In this document: positions 36,203 to 45,342 of the stretch, in pieces
Position numbering within the stretch: position 1 is the first letter of the stretch
Layout of the letters: each line of letters opens with the position of its first letter
Source of the DNA: an uncultured Bacilli bacterium
Lineage (GTDB): Bacteria > Bacillota_I > Bacilli_A > RFN20 > CAG-826
Assembly: GCA_944349595.1 (NCBI GenBank)
Contig: CALVNF010000001.1
Location: forward strand, 1-64,000
Reading direction: 5' to 3'
Length of the DNA stretch: 64,000 bases
The notes under the pieces: model-generated
What the model was told of the DNA's origin: nothing
What the model saw: the letters and a program-made list of their open reading frames with translations, nothing else
Database searches by the model: none
Position numbers and translations under genes: made by a program

Positions 36203-37426
36203 ATGAAAAAAATTGAATTATTATCTCCAGCAGGCGATTTTGAAAAATTAAAAACAGCAATTCATTTTGGTTGCGATGCGGTTTATTTATCTGGAAAAAA
36301 ATTTGGATTAAGAGCTTTTTGCGATAATTTTAGTGATGAAGAGTTAATTGAAGCAATTGAATATGCTCATTATTATAATGTTAAAGTTTATGTAACAATA
36401 AATATTCTTGCACATAATAAAGATTTTGATGGATTATTAGATTATTTATTGTTTTTAGAAAAAAACCAAGTTGATGGAGTTATTGTTAGTGATTTAGGAA
36501 TTGCAAATTTAGTCATTAATAATACTCATTTAGAATTACATGTTTCAACTCAAGCAAATATAACAAATTTATATTCTGCAAAAGTTTGGCAAAATCTTGG
36601 TGCAAAAAGATTGGTTTTAGCAAGAGAATTATCCTTAAAAGAAATAAATGAAATTAGAAATGGATTAATTAGTGATGTAGATATTGAATGTTTCGCTCAT
36701 GGTGCAATGTGTATTTCATATAGTGGAAGATGTTTATTATCAAATTTTTTAACAGGTAGAGCTTCAAATGCTGGAGAATGTGCTCAAATTTGCAGATGGC
36801 AATTTGCTCTAGGAATAAAAGATAATAAAGATGATATATCATATTATCCAATTCAAGAAGATAATAAAGGAACATATATTTTAAATAGCAAAGATTTATG
36901 TATGATTAATTATATAAAAGAATTGGTTGATAATGGTGTAAATAGTTTAAAAATTGAAGGTAGAATGAAATCAAATTATTATGTAGCCGTTGTTACAAAT
37001 GCATATCGTAGAGCGATTGATAATTATTATAATAATAAAACTCCAACTTTTGATTATATTGAAGAGTTAAAAAAGACTTCAAATAGAGACTTTACTACTG
37101 GTTTTTATTTTAATGATACTAGCAAAGAAAATCTAAATACATCTAAAGTAACTGAAACTTATAAATATGTAGCGGTAGTTTTAAAACAATTAGATGATAA
37201 TTATATTTTAGTTGAACATAGAAATAAATTTAAATTAAATGATGAACTTGAAATATTGTCAAATAATGACAGTTTTAATAAGAAATTTATCGTTAGTGAA
37301 ATACTAGATGAAAATAAAAATCCAATTGATGAAGTTAAAAAAATAAAACAAAGAGTTTATTTAAAATGTCCATATAAAGTTTCAAAATTTGATATTTTAA
37401 GAATAAAAAAACAAGATGAAAACTAA
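36203..37426 (+). CDS. U32 peptidase family protein (TrhP-like)
   Basis: A 407-aa U32 family protein. ELLSPAGDFEKLKTAIHFGCDAVYLSG (opening at about 4) is the family start, and ECFAHGAMCISYSGRCLLSN with NAGECAQICRW (about 163-200) supplies the conserved cysteines that bind an iron-sulfur cluster. LKIEGRMKSNYYVAVV (about 253-268) and FTTGFYF follow. Proteins of this kind (YrrN/YrrO, YegQ/TrhP) hydroxylate U34 of some tRNAs on the way to (c)mo5U; older annotations call them collagenase-like proteases. Only one copy is present here. The 3' end overlaps the transporter gene by 11 bp. Confidence 0.88.
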   Translation: MKKIELLSPAGDFEKLKTAIHFGCDAVYLSGKKFGLRAFCDNFSDEELIEAIEYAHYYNVKVYVTINILAHNKDFDGLLDYLLFLEKNQVDGVIVSDLGIANLVINNTHLELHVSTQANITNLYSAKVWQNLGAKRLVLARELSLKEINEIRNGLISDVDIECFAHGAMCISYSGRCLLSNFLTGRASNAGECAQICRWQFALGIKDNKDDISYYPIQEDNKGTYILNSKDLCMINYIKELVDNGVNSLKIEGRMKSNYYVAVVTNAYRRAIDNYYNNKTPTFDYIEELKKTSNRDFTTGFYFNDTSKENLNTSKVTETYKYVAVVLKQLDDNYILVEHRNKFKLNDELEILSNNDSFNKKFIVSEILDENKNPIDEVKKIKQRVYLKCPYKVSKFDILRIKKQDEN

Positions 37427-38864
37427 ATTAAAAGATAATATTATTTTTAGATCAATTATTATTCCAATTTGTGTAATTTTATGTTTTGTTGGACAATTTA
37501 TACCACCAGTTAATGGTTTAACTAGTGAAGCATTTGGAGTAATATTTATTTTTGTTGGAATATTAATTTTATGGCTAACAATTGGAATAGATTGGCCAAG
37601 TTTATTATGTTTATTGGCTTTAGGATTTATAAATAATTTTGGTTTTGGTAAGGTTATTTCTTCAAGTTTTGGAAATTCTACTTTTGCTTTTTTATTATTT
37701 ACGTTTGTCTGCACTTATGCCTTATCAAAAACATCTATTATTAAAAAAGTTGCTATTGGTTTTGTAAATTTTAAACTAGCTAGAAAAAATGGATATTTAT
37801 TTATATTTTTCTTTTTATTTTCAAGTTTGTTTTTAGGTCTTTTTATATCACCAAGCGTCTTATTTATCGTCCTTTTACCAATATTAAATGAGATTCTTAG
37901 TATTCTTGAAATTGAAAAAACAGATAATATTGCAAAAGTTTTGATGCTTGGCTTAGGTTTTAGTATTTCAATTAGTAGTGGAATGACTCCAATTGCACAT
38001 GTTTTTCCAATTCTTGCAATAAATGCCGCAAATCTTAATGTTTCTGCCTTCCAATATATGGGAATCGCTATTCCTTGTGGTTTAGTTTTATTTATTTTAA
38101 TGTATTTTGTTCTAATCTTATTTATTAGACCGGATGTTAAAAAAATAAATTATGATAATGTATCAAAATTAAAAAATGAATTACCAAAATTAAATAAAAA
38201 AGATTTAGCAATCTTAATTATTTTTATAGTAGTTTTACTTTTATGGATTTTACCATCTCTTTTTGAGTATATTTATTATCCAATTTATGAAATATTTAAT
38301 ACTTATGGAACAGCTATGCCTCCACTTCTTGGTACTGTTTTATTATGTATTATTCAAATTAATAAAGAACCATTAATTAAAATTGATGATGCTTTAAAAA
38401 ATGGAATTCCATGGGGTAGTTTAATTATGTGTGCTGCAACTCTTGCTTTAGGAGAAGCAATAAAAAGTAATGATATTGGTTTAATTAGTTTTCTTCAAAA
38501 TAATTTAGGTAGTTCTTTAAAAAATATATCACCAATTTTATTATTAATTATATTTGCAAGTTGGGCGGCAATCCAAACTAATTTATCATCTAATATGGTA
38601 ACTGCTACTTTAGTTAGTACTGTTGCAAGTACTATATTAGTATCTTCAAATACAGGATTAAATACATCTGCTGTTATTTGTATTATTGGAATGCTTGCAA
38701 GTTTTGCATTTGCTACCCCTCCTTCTATGCCTCATATTGCAATAATTAGTGCAAGTGAATCAACAAATACCAAAGATGTATTAATTTTTGGAAGTATTTT
38801 AATGTTATTATCAATTATCTTATCACTAGTTATTTCTTATCCATTAGGATTACTTATTTTTTAG
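37416..38864 (+). CDS. SLC13/DASS-type anion transporter
   Basis: A 482-aa protein with about 11-12 hydrophobic helices and the layout of the divalent anion:Na+ symporter family. GNSTFAFLLFTFVCTYALSKT (opening at about 88) and SISSGMTPIAHVFPILAI (about 188-205) form the first half; IPWGSLIMCAATLALGEAI (about 329-347), NLSSNMVTATLVSTVAS (about 388-404) and FATPPSMPHIAIISASES (about 430-447) the second, with the SNT/SNM-type hairpin of the family. Likely substrates are dicarboxylates, citrate or sulfate; which one cannot be told. It overlaps the U32 gene by 11 bp and is followed after 8 bp by the chorismate mutase-like gene. Confidence 0.82.
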   Translation: MKTKLKDNIIFRSIIIPICVILCFVGQFIPPVNGLTSEAFGVIFIFVGILILWLTIGIDWPSLLCLLALGFINNFGFGKVISSSFGNSTFAFLLFTFVCTYALSKTSIIKKVAIGFVNFKLARKNGYLFIFFFLFSSLFLGLFISPSVLFIVLLPILNEILSILEIEKTDNIAKVLMLGLGFSISISSGMTPIAHVFPILAINAANLNVSAFQYMGIAIPCGLVLFILMYFVLILFIRPDVKKINYDNVSKLKNELPKLNKKDLAILIIFIVVLLLWILPSLFEYIYYPIYEIFNTYGTAMPPLLGTVLLCIIQINKEPLIKIDDALKNGIPWGSLIMCAATLALGEAIKSNDIGLISFLQNNLGSSLKNISPILLLIIFASWAAIQTNLSSNMVTATLVSTVASTILVSSNTGLNTSAVICIIGMLASFAFATPPSMPHIAIISASESTNTKDVLIFGSILMLLSIILSLVISYPLGLLIF

Positions 38865-38872
38865 GAGGAATT

Positions 38873-39151
38873 ATGAATATATTGGAGAATTGCAGAGAAA
38901 TTATAGATCAAATTGATACTGAAATTATTAAATTATATGAAAAAAGAATGGATATTGTAAAAGAAGTTATTGAATTTAAAATAAAAAATAATATCCCCGT
39001 TTTAGATTCTTCAAGAGAAGAAAAAATGTTAATAAAAAATTTAGAGAAAATTAAAAGCGAAGATTATAAAAAATATTATAATTCAGTTTTAACAGGTTTT
39101 TTAAAAGCCAGTAAAGATATGCAAAATGATATTTTAAAAAATAAAAATTAA
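38873..39151 (+). CDS. Chorismate mutase-like (AroQ) small protein
   Basis: A 92-aa helical protein of the AroQ chorismate mutase type. CREIIDQIDTEIIKLYEKRM (about 7-26) matches the first long helix with its Arg and Asp; VVKEVIEFK-like residues and PVLDSSREEKMLIKN (about 42-56) match the second, with the catalytic Arg and Glu region. The domain converts chorismate to prephenate. A strong AGGAGGA site precedes the ATG, and it is the last gene after the U32 protein and the transporter. No other aromatic-pathway gene is in the window, so it could be a stand-alone mutase or one recruited to another role. Confidence 0.8.
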   Translation: MNILENCREIIDQIDTEIIKLYEKRMDIVKEVIEFKIKNNIPVLDSSREEKMLIKNLEKIKSEDYKKYYNSVLTGFLKASKDMQNDILKNKN

Positions 39152-39211
39152 AAATAATGAACTGAAATATTTATGTTTAATTTAATTACTACTATATCAT
39201 ATTTAAAATTT

Positions 39212-39325
39212 TTAGTTTTCATCACTAGAACTTATTGATGAATTTTTACTAATTGTACCTGGATTACTACAAGAAGTAAGTAATAGAGGTAATGACAAAA
39301 ATAATAAGAATTTACTTTTTTCCAT
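39212..39325 (-). CDS. 37-aa lipoprotein-like peptide
   Basis: A short minus-strand ORF whose first 19 residues are a complete lipoprotein signal (MEKSKFLLFLSLPLLLTSC, lipobox LLTSC). It is followed by only 18 residues (SNPGTISKNSS...), Ser/Asn-rich like the linkers of the larger lipoproteins here, and a TAA stop. Upstream there is a weak AGAAGG-type site. It may be a genuine secreted lipopeptide or the 5' remnant of a decayed lipoprotein gene. The rest of the 39152-39470 gap holds the terminator at 39376-39413. Confidence 0.5.
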   Translation of the reverse strand: MEKSKFLLFLSLPLLLTSCSNPGTISKNSSISSSDEN

Positions 39326-39375
39326 AAGACCTTCTGCTATTTTTATATATCAATAAAAAAATGAATGATTTTTTT

Positions 39376-39413
39376 AAAAAAAGACATCATTTTAACAAAA
39401 GTGATGTCTTTTT
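39376..39413 (-). terminator. Terminator after the BspA/InlB-type lipoprotein
   Basis: A perfect 12-bp stem (AAAAAGACATCA with its complement) with a 12-nt loop ends in a T run on the minus strand, 58 nt past the stop at 39471. Confidence 0.85.
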
Positions 39414-39470
39414 AAATTAAAATCACGTTAATTTATGTAAATTATTTGCGAAAACCTATTATTTTGAAGA

Positions 39471-41915
39471 TTAGTTCCATACAACAGTAATTTTTGCTTT
39501 TGTACTATTAGTATAATCCCAATTATTGTTCCAACCTTCTGGTTTTTCACTAAATTGACAATGAACTAATAAATCTACACTATTATGATTAAAAATTAAT
39601 TCTCCCATTTCTAAGACATTTGAAGGAATTGTGATCTCTTTTATTGCACAATTAGAGAAAGCTTGATTTCCAATAGATTTTAAATTTATACAATCTTCTA
39701 AATTTACACTTTCTAGGAAAGCACAAGTCATAAAAGCTCCTTCCTTCATTGTTTCAAGTGTTTCTGGTAATTCTAAACTAGTAATTTTTAATCTGGCAAA
39801 ACTTCTATTTCCTATATATTTTAATGTACTAGGAAGAGTAAGGCTACTTATAGAAGTTGCTTTAGATGGGAACAATGAAGTATCAGATTTACCATCACTT
39901 ACTCCAACAGTTCCCTCTTTAACAGTAAATTCAGTCATTTTTACATCATCAACTGCTAATAACCAGTTATCTATATAAAAACCTCCATTTTCCCAATTAG
40001 ATTGATTTTCATATAAATCAGTTGAACCAAATGCATTATTTCCAATAGAAACAACACTAGATGGAATATTAATTTGACTTAGAGAATATAAGCTAGAGAA
40101 AGCTGAACTTCCAATAATTTTTAAGCCTTCTGGTAAAACTATACTTTTCAAATTTTTACCATTGTTAGTAAACGCATTAATTGCAATAACAATTGTTCCT
40201 TCTTTTACATTAATACTTTGTTGATTTAATAAATCATTATTTGTAGTAATCAAATAATTATCTAAATATAAAATTCCATTTTCCCAATTTTTTGCATCAT
40301 TATAATATCCAGATCCATATATAAAAGTATTAGTTATTTCAATCGGATTTGATGGCATTTTTATATTATTAAGTAATGTGCAACCACTAAAAACGTATGT
40401 TCCTAGTTCAACTAAAGTATTTGGTAAGACAATTGAACTTAATTTTGTACAATTTTCAAAGCTCATGTCACCTATACTTGTAGTTTTATTTAAATCAACT
40501 TTTTCTAAATTTTTACAATCCTTAAAAGCATATCCCCAAATTTCTTTAAATGAATCCGGTGCTATAAACTCTTTAATTCCAGATTCTGCAAATGCATCAT
40601 TTCTAATTTGAACTAATGATTGTGGAATATTTATTTTTTCTAATAAAGTACATTTTTCAAATGCATAATCTGGAATGACACTTATATTATCTGGAAGATT
40701 AACCTCTTTTAAATTAGTGCATCCATAACACATTTTATATCCTAAAGTTGTAACAGTTTCTGGAATTACAAGCTTTTCAATATAAATATTATTTAAAAAT
40801 AATTCTTTTTTAATTTCTTTTACTTCTATATTATTAACTTGATTAGGAATAATAACTTCATTATTTGTTTCATTAATACCATTTACTTCAGTTAAAACTC
40901 CTTCAGCGTTTACAACAAAACTAATACTAGTTGGAAGATTTTCTCCCCATTTTGCATATAAAGTTATGTTTTGTTTAACTTCATATGGGAACGTAACTTT
41001 AGTAATATAAGTATTTTCTAAATACCATCCTAAAAATTTATAACCATCTCTTGTTGGAATTGGTTCTTCATTAATTACGCTAACATTTAAATCACTTACA
41101 CCTTTTCCACCATTTAGTTCAAAGTGTACTTTATATGTGTTTTTCTCCCATTTTGCATATAAAGTTATGTTTTGTTTAACTTCATATGGGAACGTAACTT
41201 TACTAATATAAGTTTTTTCTAAATACCATCCTAAAAATTTATAACCATCTCTTGTTGGTATAGGTTCACTAGATATAATAGATGTAGTAATAGAATCCAT
41301 CTTATCACCTCCGCAAGTATCAAAGGTAACTGTAAATTCTTTTACTGGTTCTTCTTTAAATAAGTAATTGGCATAAACATTAATATCTTGATCCAAACTT
41401 TTATTTAAATATGTGTCTTCTTTTAATTGATTATTAAATGTATCTTTATCAAAAAACCAACCAACAAATTCATATGATTCTTTTTTAGGAGCATCTGGAA
41501 GAGTAATTAACTCGTTTCCGGATGTTTTTAATGTAGAAAAAATGTCATCATCAACATAAAAATTAATTGTATATTCTTGTGGTTCAGGAATTACATTTTC
41601 TTCATAATATGCATAACTATTAATATCATGTGTAAGTGCTTTATTAATAAAATAATCTTCACTTAATTTTTCATTCCATGTATTTTTATCTAAATACCAT
41701 CCCTTAAATGTATAATTATCTTTTGTTGGAGCCTCTGGTAATGTAATAATTTCATATCCGCTAGTAGATATTTTACTAATCAAAGTATCGTCGTCGTAAA
41801 AAGATATACTATAAGTTTGTAAAGTAGATTGTGAATCGCCACAAGAGGTTAAAGATAATGGCAAAAATAAAACAAGTGATGTATTTATAGCTAACAATAA
41901 TTTGTTTTTCATCAA
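39471..41915 (-). CDS. Surface lipoprotein with InlB-type and BspA-type repeats
   Basis: An 814-aa lipoprotein: signal peptide with lipobox LSLTSC (Cys about 26). Four InlB B-repeat (Listeria-Bacteroides repeat) modules follow at about 33-330, recognisable by FKGWYLDK, FVGWFFDK and twice GYKFLGWYLE...ITLYAKW. Then come many BspA-type leucine-rich repeats (about 350-790) of the pattern L-P..V..I...AF..C..L, for example IPDYAFEKCTLLEKINIP. Such proteins typically bind host or neighbour-cell surfaces. B-repeats 3 and 4 are nearly identical at DNA level (about 40957-41080 and 41148-41270), a sign of recent duplication or recombination. AAGGAG precedes the ATG. It is a single-gene unit with a terminator at 39376-39413. 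Confidence 0.9.
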   Translation of the reverse strand: MMKNKLLLAINTSLVLFLPLSLTSCGDSQSTLQTYSISFYDDDTLISKISTSGYEIITLPEAPTKDNYTFKGWYLDKNTWNEKLSEDYFINKALTHDINSYAYYEENVIPEPQEYTINFYVDDDIFSTLKTSGNELITLPDAPKKESYEFVGWFFDKDTFNNQLKEDTYLNKSLDQDINVYANYLFKEEPVKEFTVTFDTCGGDKMDSITTSIISSEPIPTRDGYKFLGWYLEKTYISKVTFPYEVKQNITLYAKWEKNTYKVHFELNGGKGVSDLNVSVINEEPIPTRDGYKFLGWYLENTYITKVTFPYEVKQNITLYAKWGENLPTSISFVVNAEGVLTEVNGINETNNEVIIPNQVNNIEVKEIKKELFLNNIYIEKLVIPETVTTLGYKMCYGCTNLKEVNLPDNISVIPDYAFEKCTLLEKINIPQSLVQIRNDAFAESGIKEFIAPDSFKEIWGYAFKDCKNLEKVDLNKTTSIGDMSFENCTKLSSIVLPNTLVELGTYVFSGCTLLNNIKMPSNPIEITNTFIYGSGYYNDAKNWENGILYLDNYLITTNNDLLNQQSINVKEGTIVIAINAFTNNGKNLKSIVLPEGLKIIGSSAFSSLYSLSQINIPSSVVSIGNNAFGSTDLYENQSNWENGGFYIDNWLLAVDDVKMTEFTVKEGTVGVSDGKSDTSLFPSKATSISSLTLPSTLKYIGNRSFARLKITSLELPETLETMKEGAFMTCAFLESVNLEDCINLKSIGNQAFSNCAIKEITIPSNVLEMGELIFNHNSVDLLVHCQFSEKPEGWNNNWDYTNSTKAKITVVWN

Positions 41916-42009
41916 TAAATTCTCCTTTCAGTGCAATGAATAATATAAAAGCTAAATTTGTCATTTTCAAGTTATTTGCAACAGCAAAAAAATTAATAAA
42001 ATTTAGAAA

Positions 42010-42177
42010 TTGTCAATTAAAGACCGAATAATTATTGAATCTGAACTATATAGTGATTATTCAAAAATAGCATCCCCAATATTTGAATTACGTTGTTCAT
42101 TAAATGAAAATGAAGCGGCTGAAATATTAAAAAAATCGCTAATTAGTAGCGATTTTTTAAAAATAAACACTTTTTAG
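42010..42177 (+). other. Unassigned 55-codon open frame (doubtful)
   Basis: A plus-strand open frame starting at TTG (42010) encodes a charged, helix-like peptide with ELRCSLNENEAAEILKKS and stops at 42175-42177. It has no ribosome site and its 3' half runs through the budA terminator hairpin. It may be chance or the tail of a decayed gene. Nothing else is evident in 41916-42178. Confidence 0.2.
42130..42158 (-). terminator. Terminator of the gldA-kdgT-budA-like operon
   Basis: A 12-bp stem (AAAAAATCGCTA with its complement, loop ATTAG) with a T run on the minus strand lies 21 nt past the stop at 42179. Confidence 0.85.
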
Positions 42178-42178
42178 A

Positions 42179-42898
42179 TTATTTAGATGATCCTTCAACT
42201 GCTTCAGTTTTCTTACTAAGATCTTCTTTTAAATTAAATGATGAAAATTCTTTAGTGTTTGGTAATTTTAAATCCCATTCATTTAATTTATTAAGTTTAT
42301 ATTGAATATTTTCACCACTTAATTTTAAGATATGTCCACCTTTAGTTAAATCCTTAGAGATGAAATGAATATGCCATCCTGGTAAATTCATTCCTTCAAC
42401 ATAATTTGGGCAAAATACACCAACAACATAACCCTCAATGTCGTGATATTCAAATTCTCTTTGATCTTTAGCAACTTTATAAAGAGGTTCATAAGGCTTA
42501 TCTTGTTTAAAACAAGATCTAACTCTAACATTAAACTTACCTTCCATTTTAATCATATAGAAATAGTTTGTAGAAACTAACTCTTTTGATAGTAAAGTTT
42601 TAAAGTCTTCAATTGATTCAAAACTAATAACTTGTTCTTTAACTTTTTCATCAAAGAAAGCTACTGTTGTAAATGGTAAGCTATCTTCTTCACTCATTTC
42701 GCTTACAACACCATTTGCTCTTCCATTATAAGCTTTTCCGTTTAAAATAATGGCTTCTCCATCTAGTCCATCGTATGTACCAATGCCAGTATCACCATGT
42801 TTTAATAATTCTTTTACTGAACATGTACCATTATAATCGCCTAACATTAAATCATTTAATGTAGAAACTTGAAATAATTTATTTGTTTTCATTTTCAT
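42179..42898 (-). CDS. Alpha-acetolactate decarboxylase
   Basis: A 239-aa enzyme of the BudA/AlsD family converting acetolactate to acetoin. LFQVSTLNDLMLGDYNG (about 8-24) is the N-terminal signature, followed by KELLKHGDTGIGTYDGLDGE (about 29-48). The metal and active-site region reads EGYVVGVFCPNYVEGMNLPG (about 155-174) and WHIHFISKDLTKGGHIL (about 175-191), with the zinc-binding His residues. Length is normal. An AGGAG site precedes the ATG, which overlaps the end of the permease gene by 20 bp. No acetolactate synthase is in the window. Together with the GldA-like dehydrogenase it suggests acetoin/butanediol chemistry. Confidence 0.93.
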   Translation of the reverse strand: MKMKTNKLFQVSTLNDLMLGDYNGTCSVKELLKHGDTGIGTYDGLDGEAIILNGKAYNGRANGVVSEMSEEDSLPFTTVAFFDEKVKEQVISFESIEDFKTLLSKELVSTNYFYMIKMEGKFNVRVRSCFKQDKPYEPLYKVAKDQREFEYHDIEGYVVGVFCPNYVEGMNLPGWHIHFISKDLTKGGHILKLSGENIQYKLNKLNEWDLKLPNTKEFSSFNLKEDLSKKTEAVEGSSK

Positions 42899-44123
42899 TC
42901 TCCTTTGTAATTTCTTCTTTATGTGATTTTATATGAAAAATCTTTTTAAAATATTTATGGTTATGGTGATGAGTTCTATAGTTGTTATTTTCATCATAAA
43001 CAGCTTCTAATAACTCAGGATGAGTTTCTTGGAAAACTCTTTTTGGATCAGATATTTTATCACCTTGATGGGTTTTAAAATAAAAGTTCATAGCCCATTT
43101 TGTAAAGAAAGGTGACAAGATATTTGTTATTAAAAGGACAATTGCAAGAACAGCAACTGAACGAGAAATCATATCTTCTCCAAATGTTTCGCCATTAAAT
43201 GTGAAGCCAGTAAACATTGCAGGAATTGACAATGCAACTCCAGCTAATGAAGCACTTCCTACACTAGCATACCCAGGTCTTTTTAAAGCAAAACGATCAA
43301 CAATATAAGGAATAATTAAAGTAACAGCCCAGTATAATAAAATTGCTACTAAAACTGATAATAATACTTGTGCGTCAAAGAGTTTTGTTAAATTAATAGT
43401 ACTTCCAAATTGGAATCCTAAGAAAGGAAGAATAATAGCATTACCACCTTTAAAGACATCTCTAATTTTTGGATCTAAATTACCTAATAATACACCAAGT
43501 AAGAATGGAATAAGCAAAGAGAAAATTTGCATTATTTTTTGAACTAATGATGTACTTCCTTCACCAAATGAACTAATAAAGATAAATGGTAATAAAGGCA
43601 TTGAACATATTAACATAATAGGGAATGTACCAAGATCGCTTTTATCAGCATATGGTTGAATGATTCCCATATATAATGCAGCATTAGCACTTGTTAATAT
43701 ACAAGTTAAAGTTACAGAGTCAATTCCAGCAAATCCATTTAAGCCACAAACGACAAAAACAATTGCACTTAAGACATAAGCAGGAATTAATCTAGCAAGA
43801 ATAATCCATATTCCTCTTTTACCAACTTCAACAAAATCATGAGGTTTAATCATTGTTCCTGTGCAAAATAGCATTAATCCAATCATCAACATTTGACCAG
43901 TTGATCCGAATAAATCTTGCATAGGGTTTCCTAAATATTGCCATAAAGTGACTCCATGTCCTAATTCTGTTGTACCTTCTGGAGCACCTAAATTAAATTC
44001 AATAGTTAATGTACAAATTATTGCACTAATTAATAAAGGCACAAACATAGTACCGGCTGGAATTTTGTTTAAAAATTTCCAAATGCCAATACCTTTAAAT
44101 TTCTTTTGTTTAACTTCTTCCAT
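42879..44123 (-). CDS. KdgT-family (2-keto-3-deoxygluconate-type) permease
   Basis: A 414-aa membrane protein with about ten hydrophobic helices. The opening LNKIPAGTMFVPLLISAIIC (about 18-37) matches the KDGT transporter family start, and LGFQFGSTINLTKLFDAQVL (opening at about 236) matches its second half. The His-rich cytoplasmic tail (THHHNHKYFKKIFHIKSHKE) is unusual. Characterised members import 2-keto-3-deoxygluconate with protons; the substrate may differ here because neighbours are an acetolactate decarboxylase and a glycerol dehydrogenase-like protein rather than KDG enzymes. It lies 8 bp after the dehydrogenase gene and overlaps the decarboxylase. Confidence 0.82.
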   Translation of the reverse strand: MEEVKQKKFKGIGIWKFLNKIPAGTMFVPLLISAIICTLTIEFNLGAPEGTTELGHGVTLWQYLGNPMQDLFGSTGQMLMIGLMLFCTGTMIKPHDFVEVGKRGIWIILARLIPAYVLSAIVFVVCGLNGFAGIDSVTLTCILTSANAALYMGIIQPYADKSDLGTFPIMLICSMPLLPFIFISSFGEGSTSLVQKIMQIFSLLIPFLLGVLLGNLDPKIRDVFKGGNAIILPFLGFQFGSTINLTKLFDAQVLLSVLVAILLYWAVTLIIPYIVDRFALKRPGYASVGSASLAGVALSIPAMFTGFTFNGETFGEDMISRSVAVLAIVLLITNILSPFFTKWAMNFYFKTHQGDKISDPKRVFQETHPELLEAVYDENNNYRTHHHNHKYFKKIFHIKSHKEEITKENENENK

Positions 44124-44131
44124 AATTTATA

Positions 44132-45232
44132 TTACCTAAAACTTTCTTTTAAATATTCTTTATTAATTGCATCTACAAGCAAAATGGCATCTTCTAATTC
44201 TTTAACTGAAACGTCACCACTGAAATTGTGTATTGATTCACCATTAGCACAACTTGCTACAGCAACTTTATGAACATCTTCTTTTGTAATTCCAACTTTG
44301 TCTAATGTTAAAGGTAATCCAACACTATGCATAAATTCTCTAACAGTATTGAATTCTTCTTTATTGTTATTTTCTAATACAAGTTGAACAAGAGTGCCAT
44401 AAGCTACACAGCAACCATGCATAGCAGTTTTCTTTCCAAGTGAACTTACACCGTTGTAAAATGAATGAGCTACACATAATCCACCATTATCAGCACCAAC
44501 ACCACTCAAATAAGTATTAGCTTCGATAATAGCCTCTAATTCAGGGGTAACTAAATGATTATTGCAACTAATTTTTGCTTCTTTACCACATTTTAATAAA
44601 GTTTCATAGCAAAGTTTACAAAGAGCTAACGATGATAATGTAATGCCACCATTTTCTAATGATAATGAGCTTGTTTTATAACATTCTCTTGCTTCAAAAT
44701 AAGTTCCTAAAGCATCGCCCATTCCTGCGACAAGAAATTTAGTAGGAGCATTTGCAATTACTAAACTATCAACTAAAACAAAGTCTGGATTATTAGGATA
44801 AAATAAATAAGAATTAAACGTATGATCGTCATTATAAATGACACTTAATCCTGTACATGGAGCATCAGTAGCACAAACAGTAGGGATTATTGCAATACGT
44901 TTTTTCTCATAATATGCAGTTGCTTTACTTGTGTCGATGGCACTACCACCACCAACTCCTACAACGACATCAATTTTTTCATTACGGACAATTTCTCTCA
45001 TCTTATTAATTTCACCGACTGAAGAAATTCCGCTAAAAATTTGATAAATTCTTTTCGTTTTAGAATCTTTAAATGATTCTTCAATTAAATCATGAGTTGA
45101 CTTATAAGCACTATTTGAACATATAAAAAGATAGTTATTACCGAATTCTTTTATATTTTCATAAAAATGTTTCAACGCATTAGCGCCTTGAATATATTTT
45201 AGAGGTGCTCTCATGAGTAATAAATTTTTCAT
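44132..45232 (-). CDS. Iron-containing alcohol dehydrogenase, GldA-like
   Basis: A 366-aa NAD-dependent dehydrogenase of the glycerol dehydrogenase type. VVGVGGGSAIDTSKATAYY (about 90-108) binds NAD, and IPTVCATDAPCTGLSVIY (about 115-132) is the GldA-specific stretch. Metal ligands are the Asp of GMGDALGTYFEARE (about 169-182) and the His residues of LCVAHSFYNG (about 250-259) and KTAMHGCCVAYG (about 267-278). GldA enzymes also reduce diacetyl/acetoin to butanediol, which would fit the acetolactate decarboxylase in the same operon. It is the first gene, with an AGGAGG site, and is divergent from the PucR-type regulator. Confidence 0.9.
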   Translation of the reverse strand: MKNLLLMRAPLKYIQGANALKHFYENIKEFGNNYLFICSNSAYKSTHDLIEESFKDSKTKRIYQIFSGISSVGEINKMREIVRNEKIDVVVGVGGGSAIDTSKATAYYEKKRIAIIPTVCATDAPCTGLSVIYNDDHTFNSYLFYPNNPDFVLVDSLVIANAPTKFLVAGMGDALGTYFEARECYKTSSLSLENGGITLSSLALCKLCYETLLKCGKEAKISCNNHLVTPELEAIIEANTYLSGVGADNGGLCVAHSFYNGVSSLGKKTAMHGCCVAYGTLVQLVLENNNKEEFNTVREFMHSVGLPLTLDKVGITKEDVHKVAVASCANGESIHNFSGDVSVKELEDAILLVDAINKEYLKESFR

Positions 45233-45257
45233 AAATGATTCCTCCTCTTACGCTAAA

Positions 45258-45307
45258 AATTTTATTACCAAAAAATATTGAAATAAATATTTTGATGTAA
45301 TAAAATT
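45258..45307. promoter_or_regulatory. Long palindrome, likely operator of the PucR-type regulator
   Basis: The divergent 110-bp gap holds a 50-bp dyad. Outer perfect 11-bp arms (45258-45268 AATTTTATTAC and 45297-45307 GTAATAAAATT) enclose an imperfect inner pair (CAAAAAATATT with AATATTTTGAT) around GAAATA. Such a symmetric site between a regulator and its divergent operon is a good operator candidate for control of both. Confidence 0.65.
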
Positions 45308-45342
45308 CATATTGTAAATTGTGCTACTAGCCTAATTAAATT

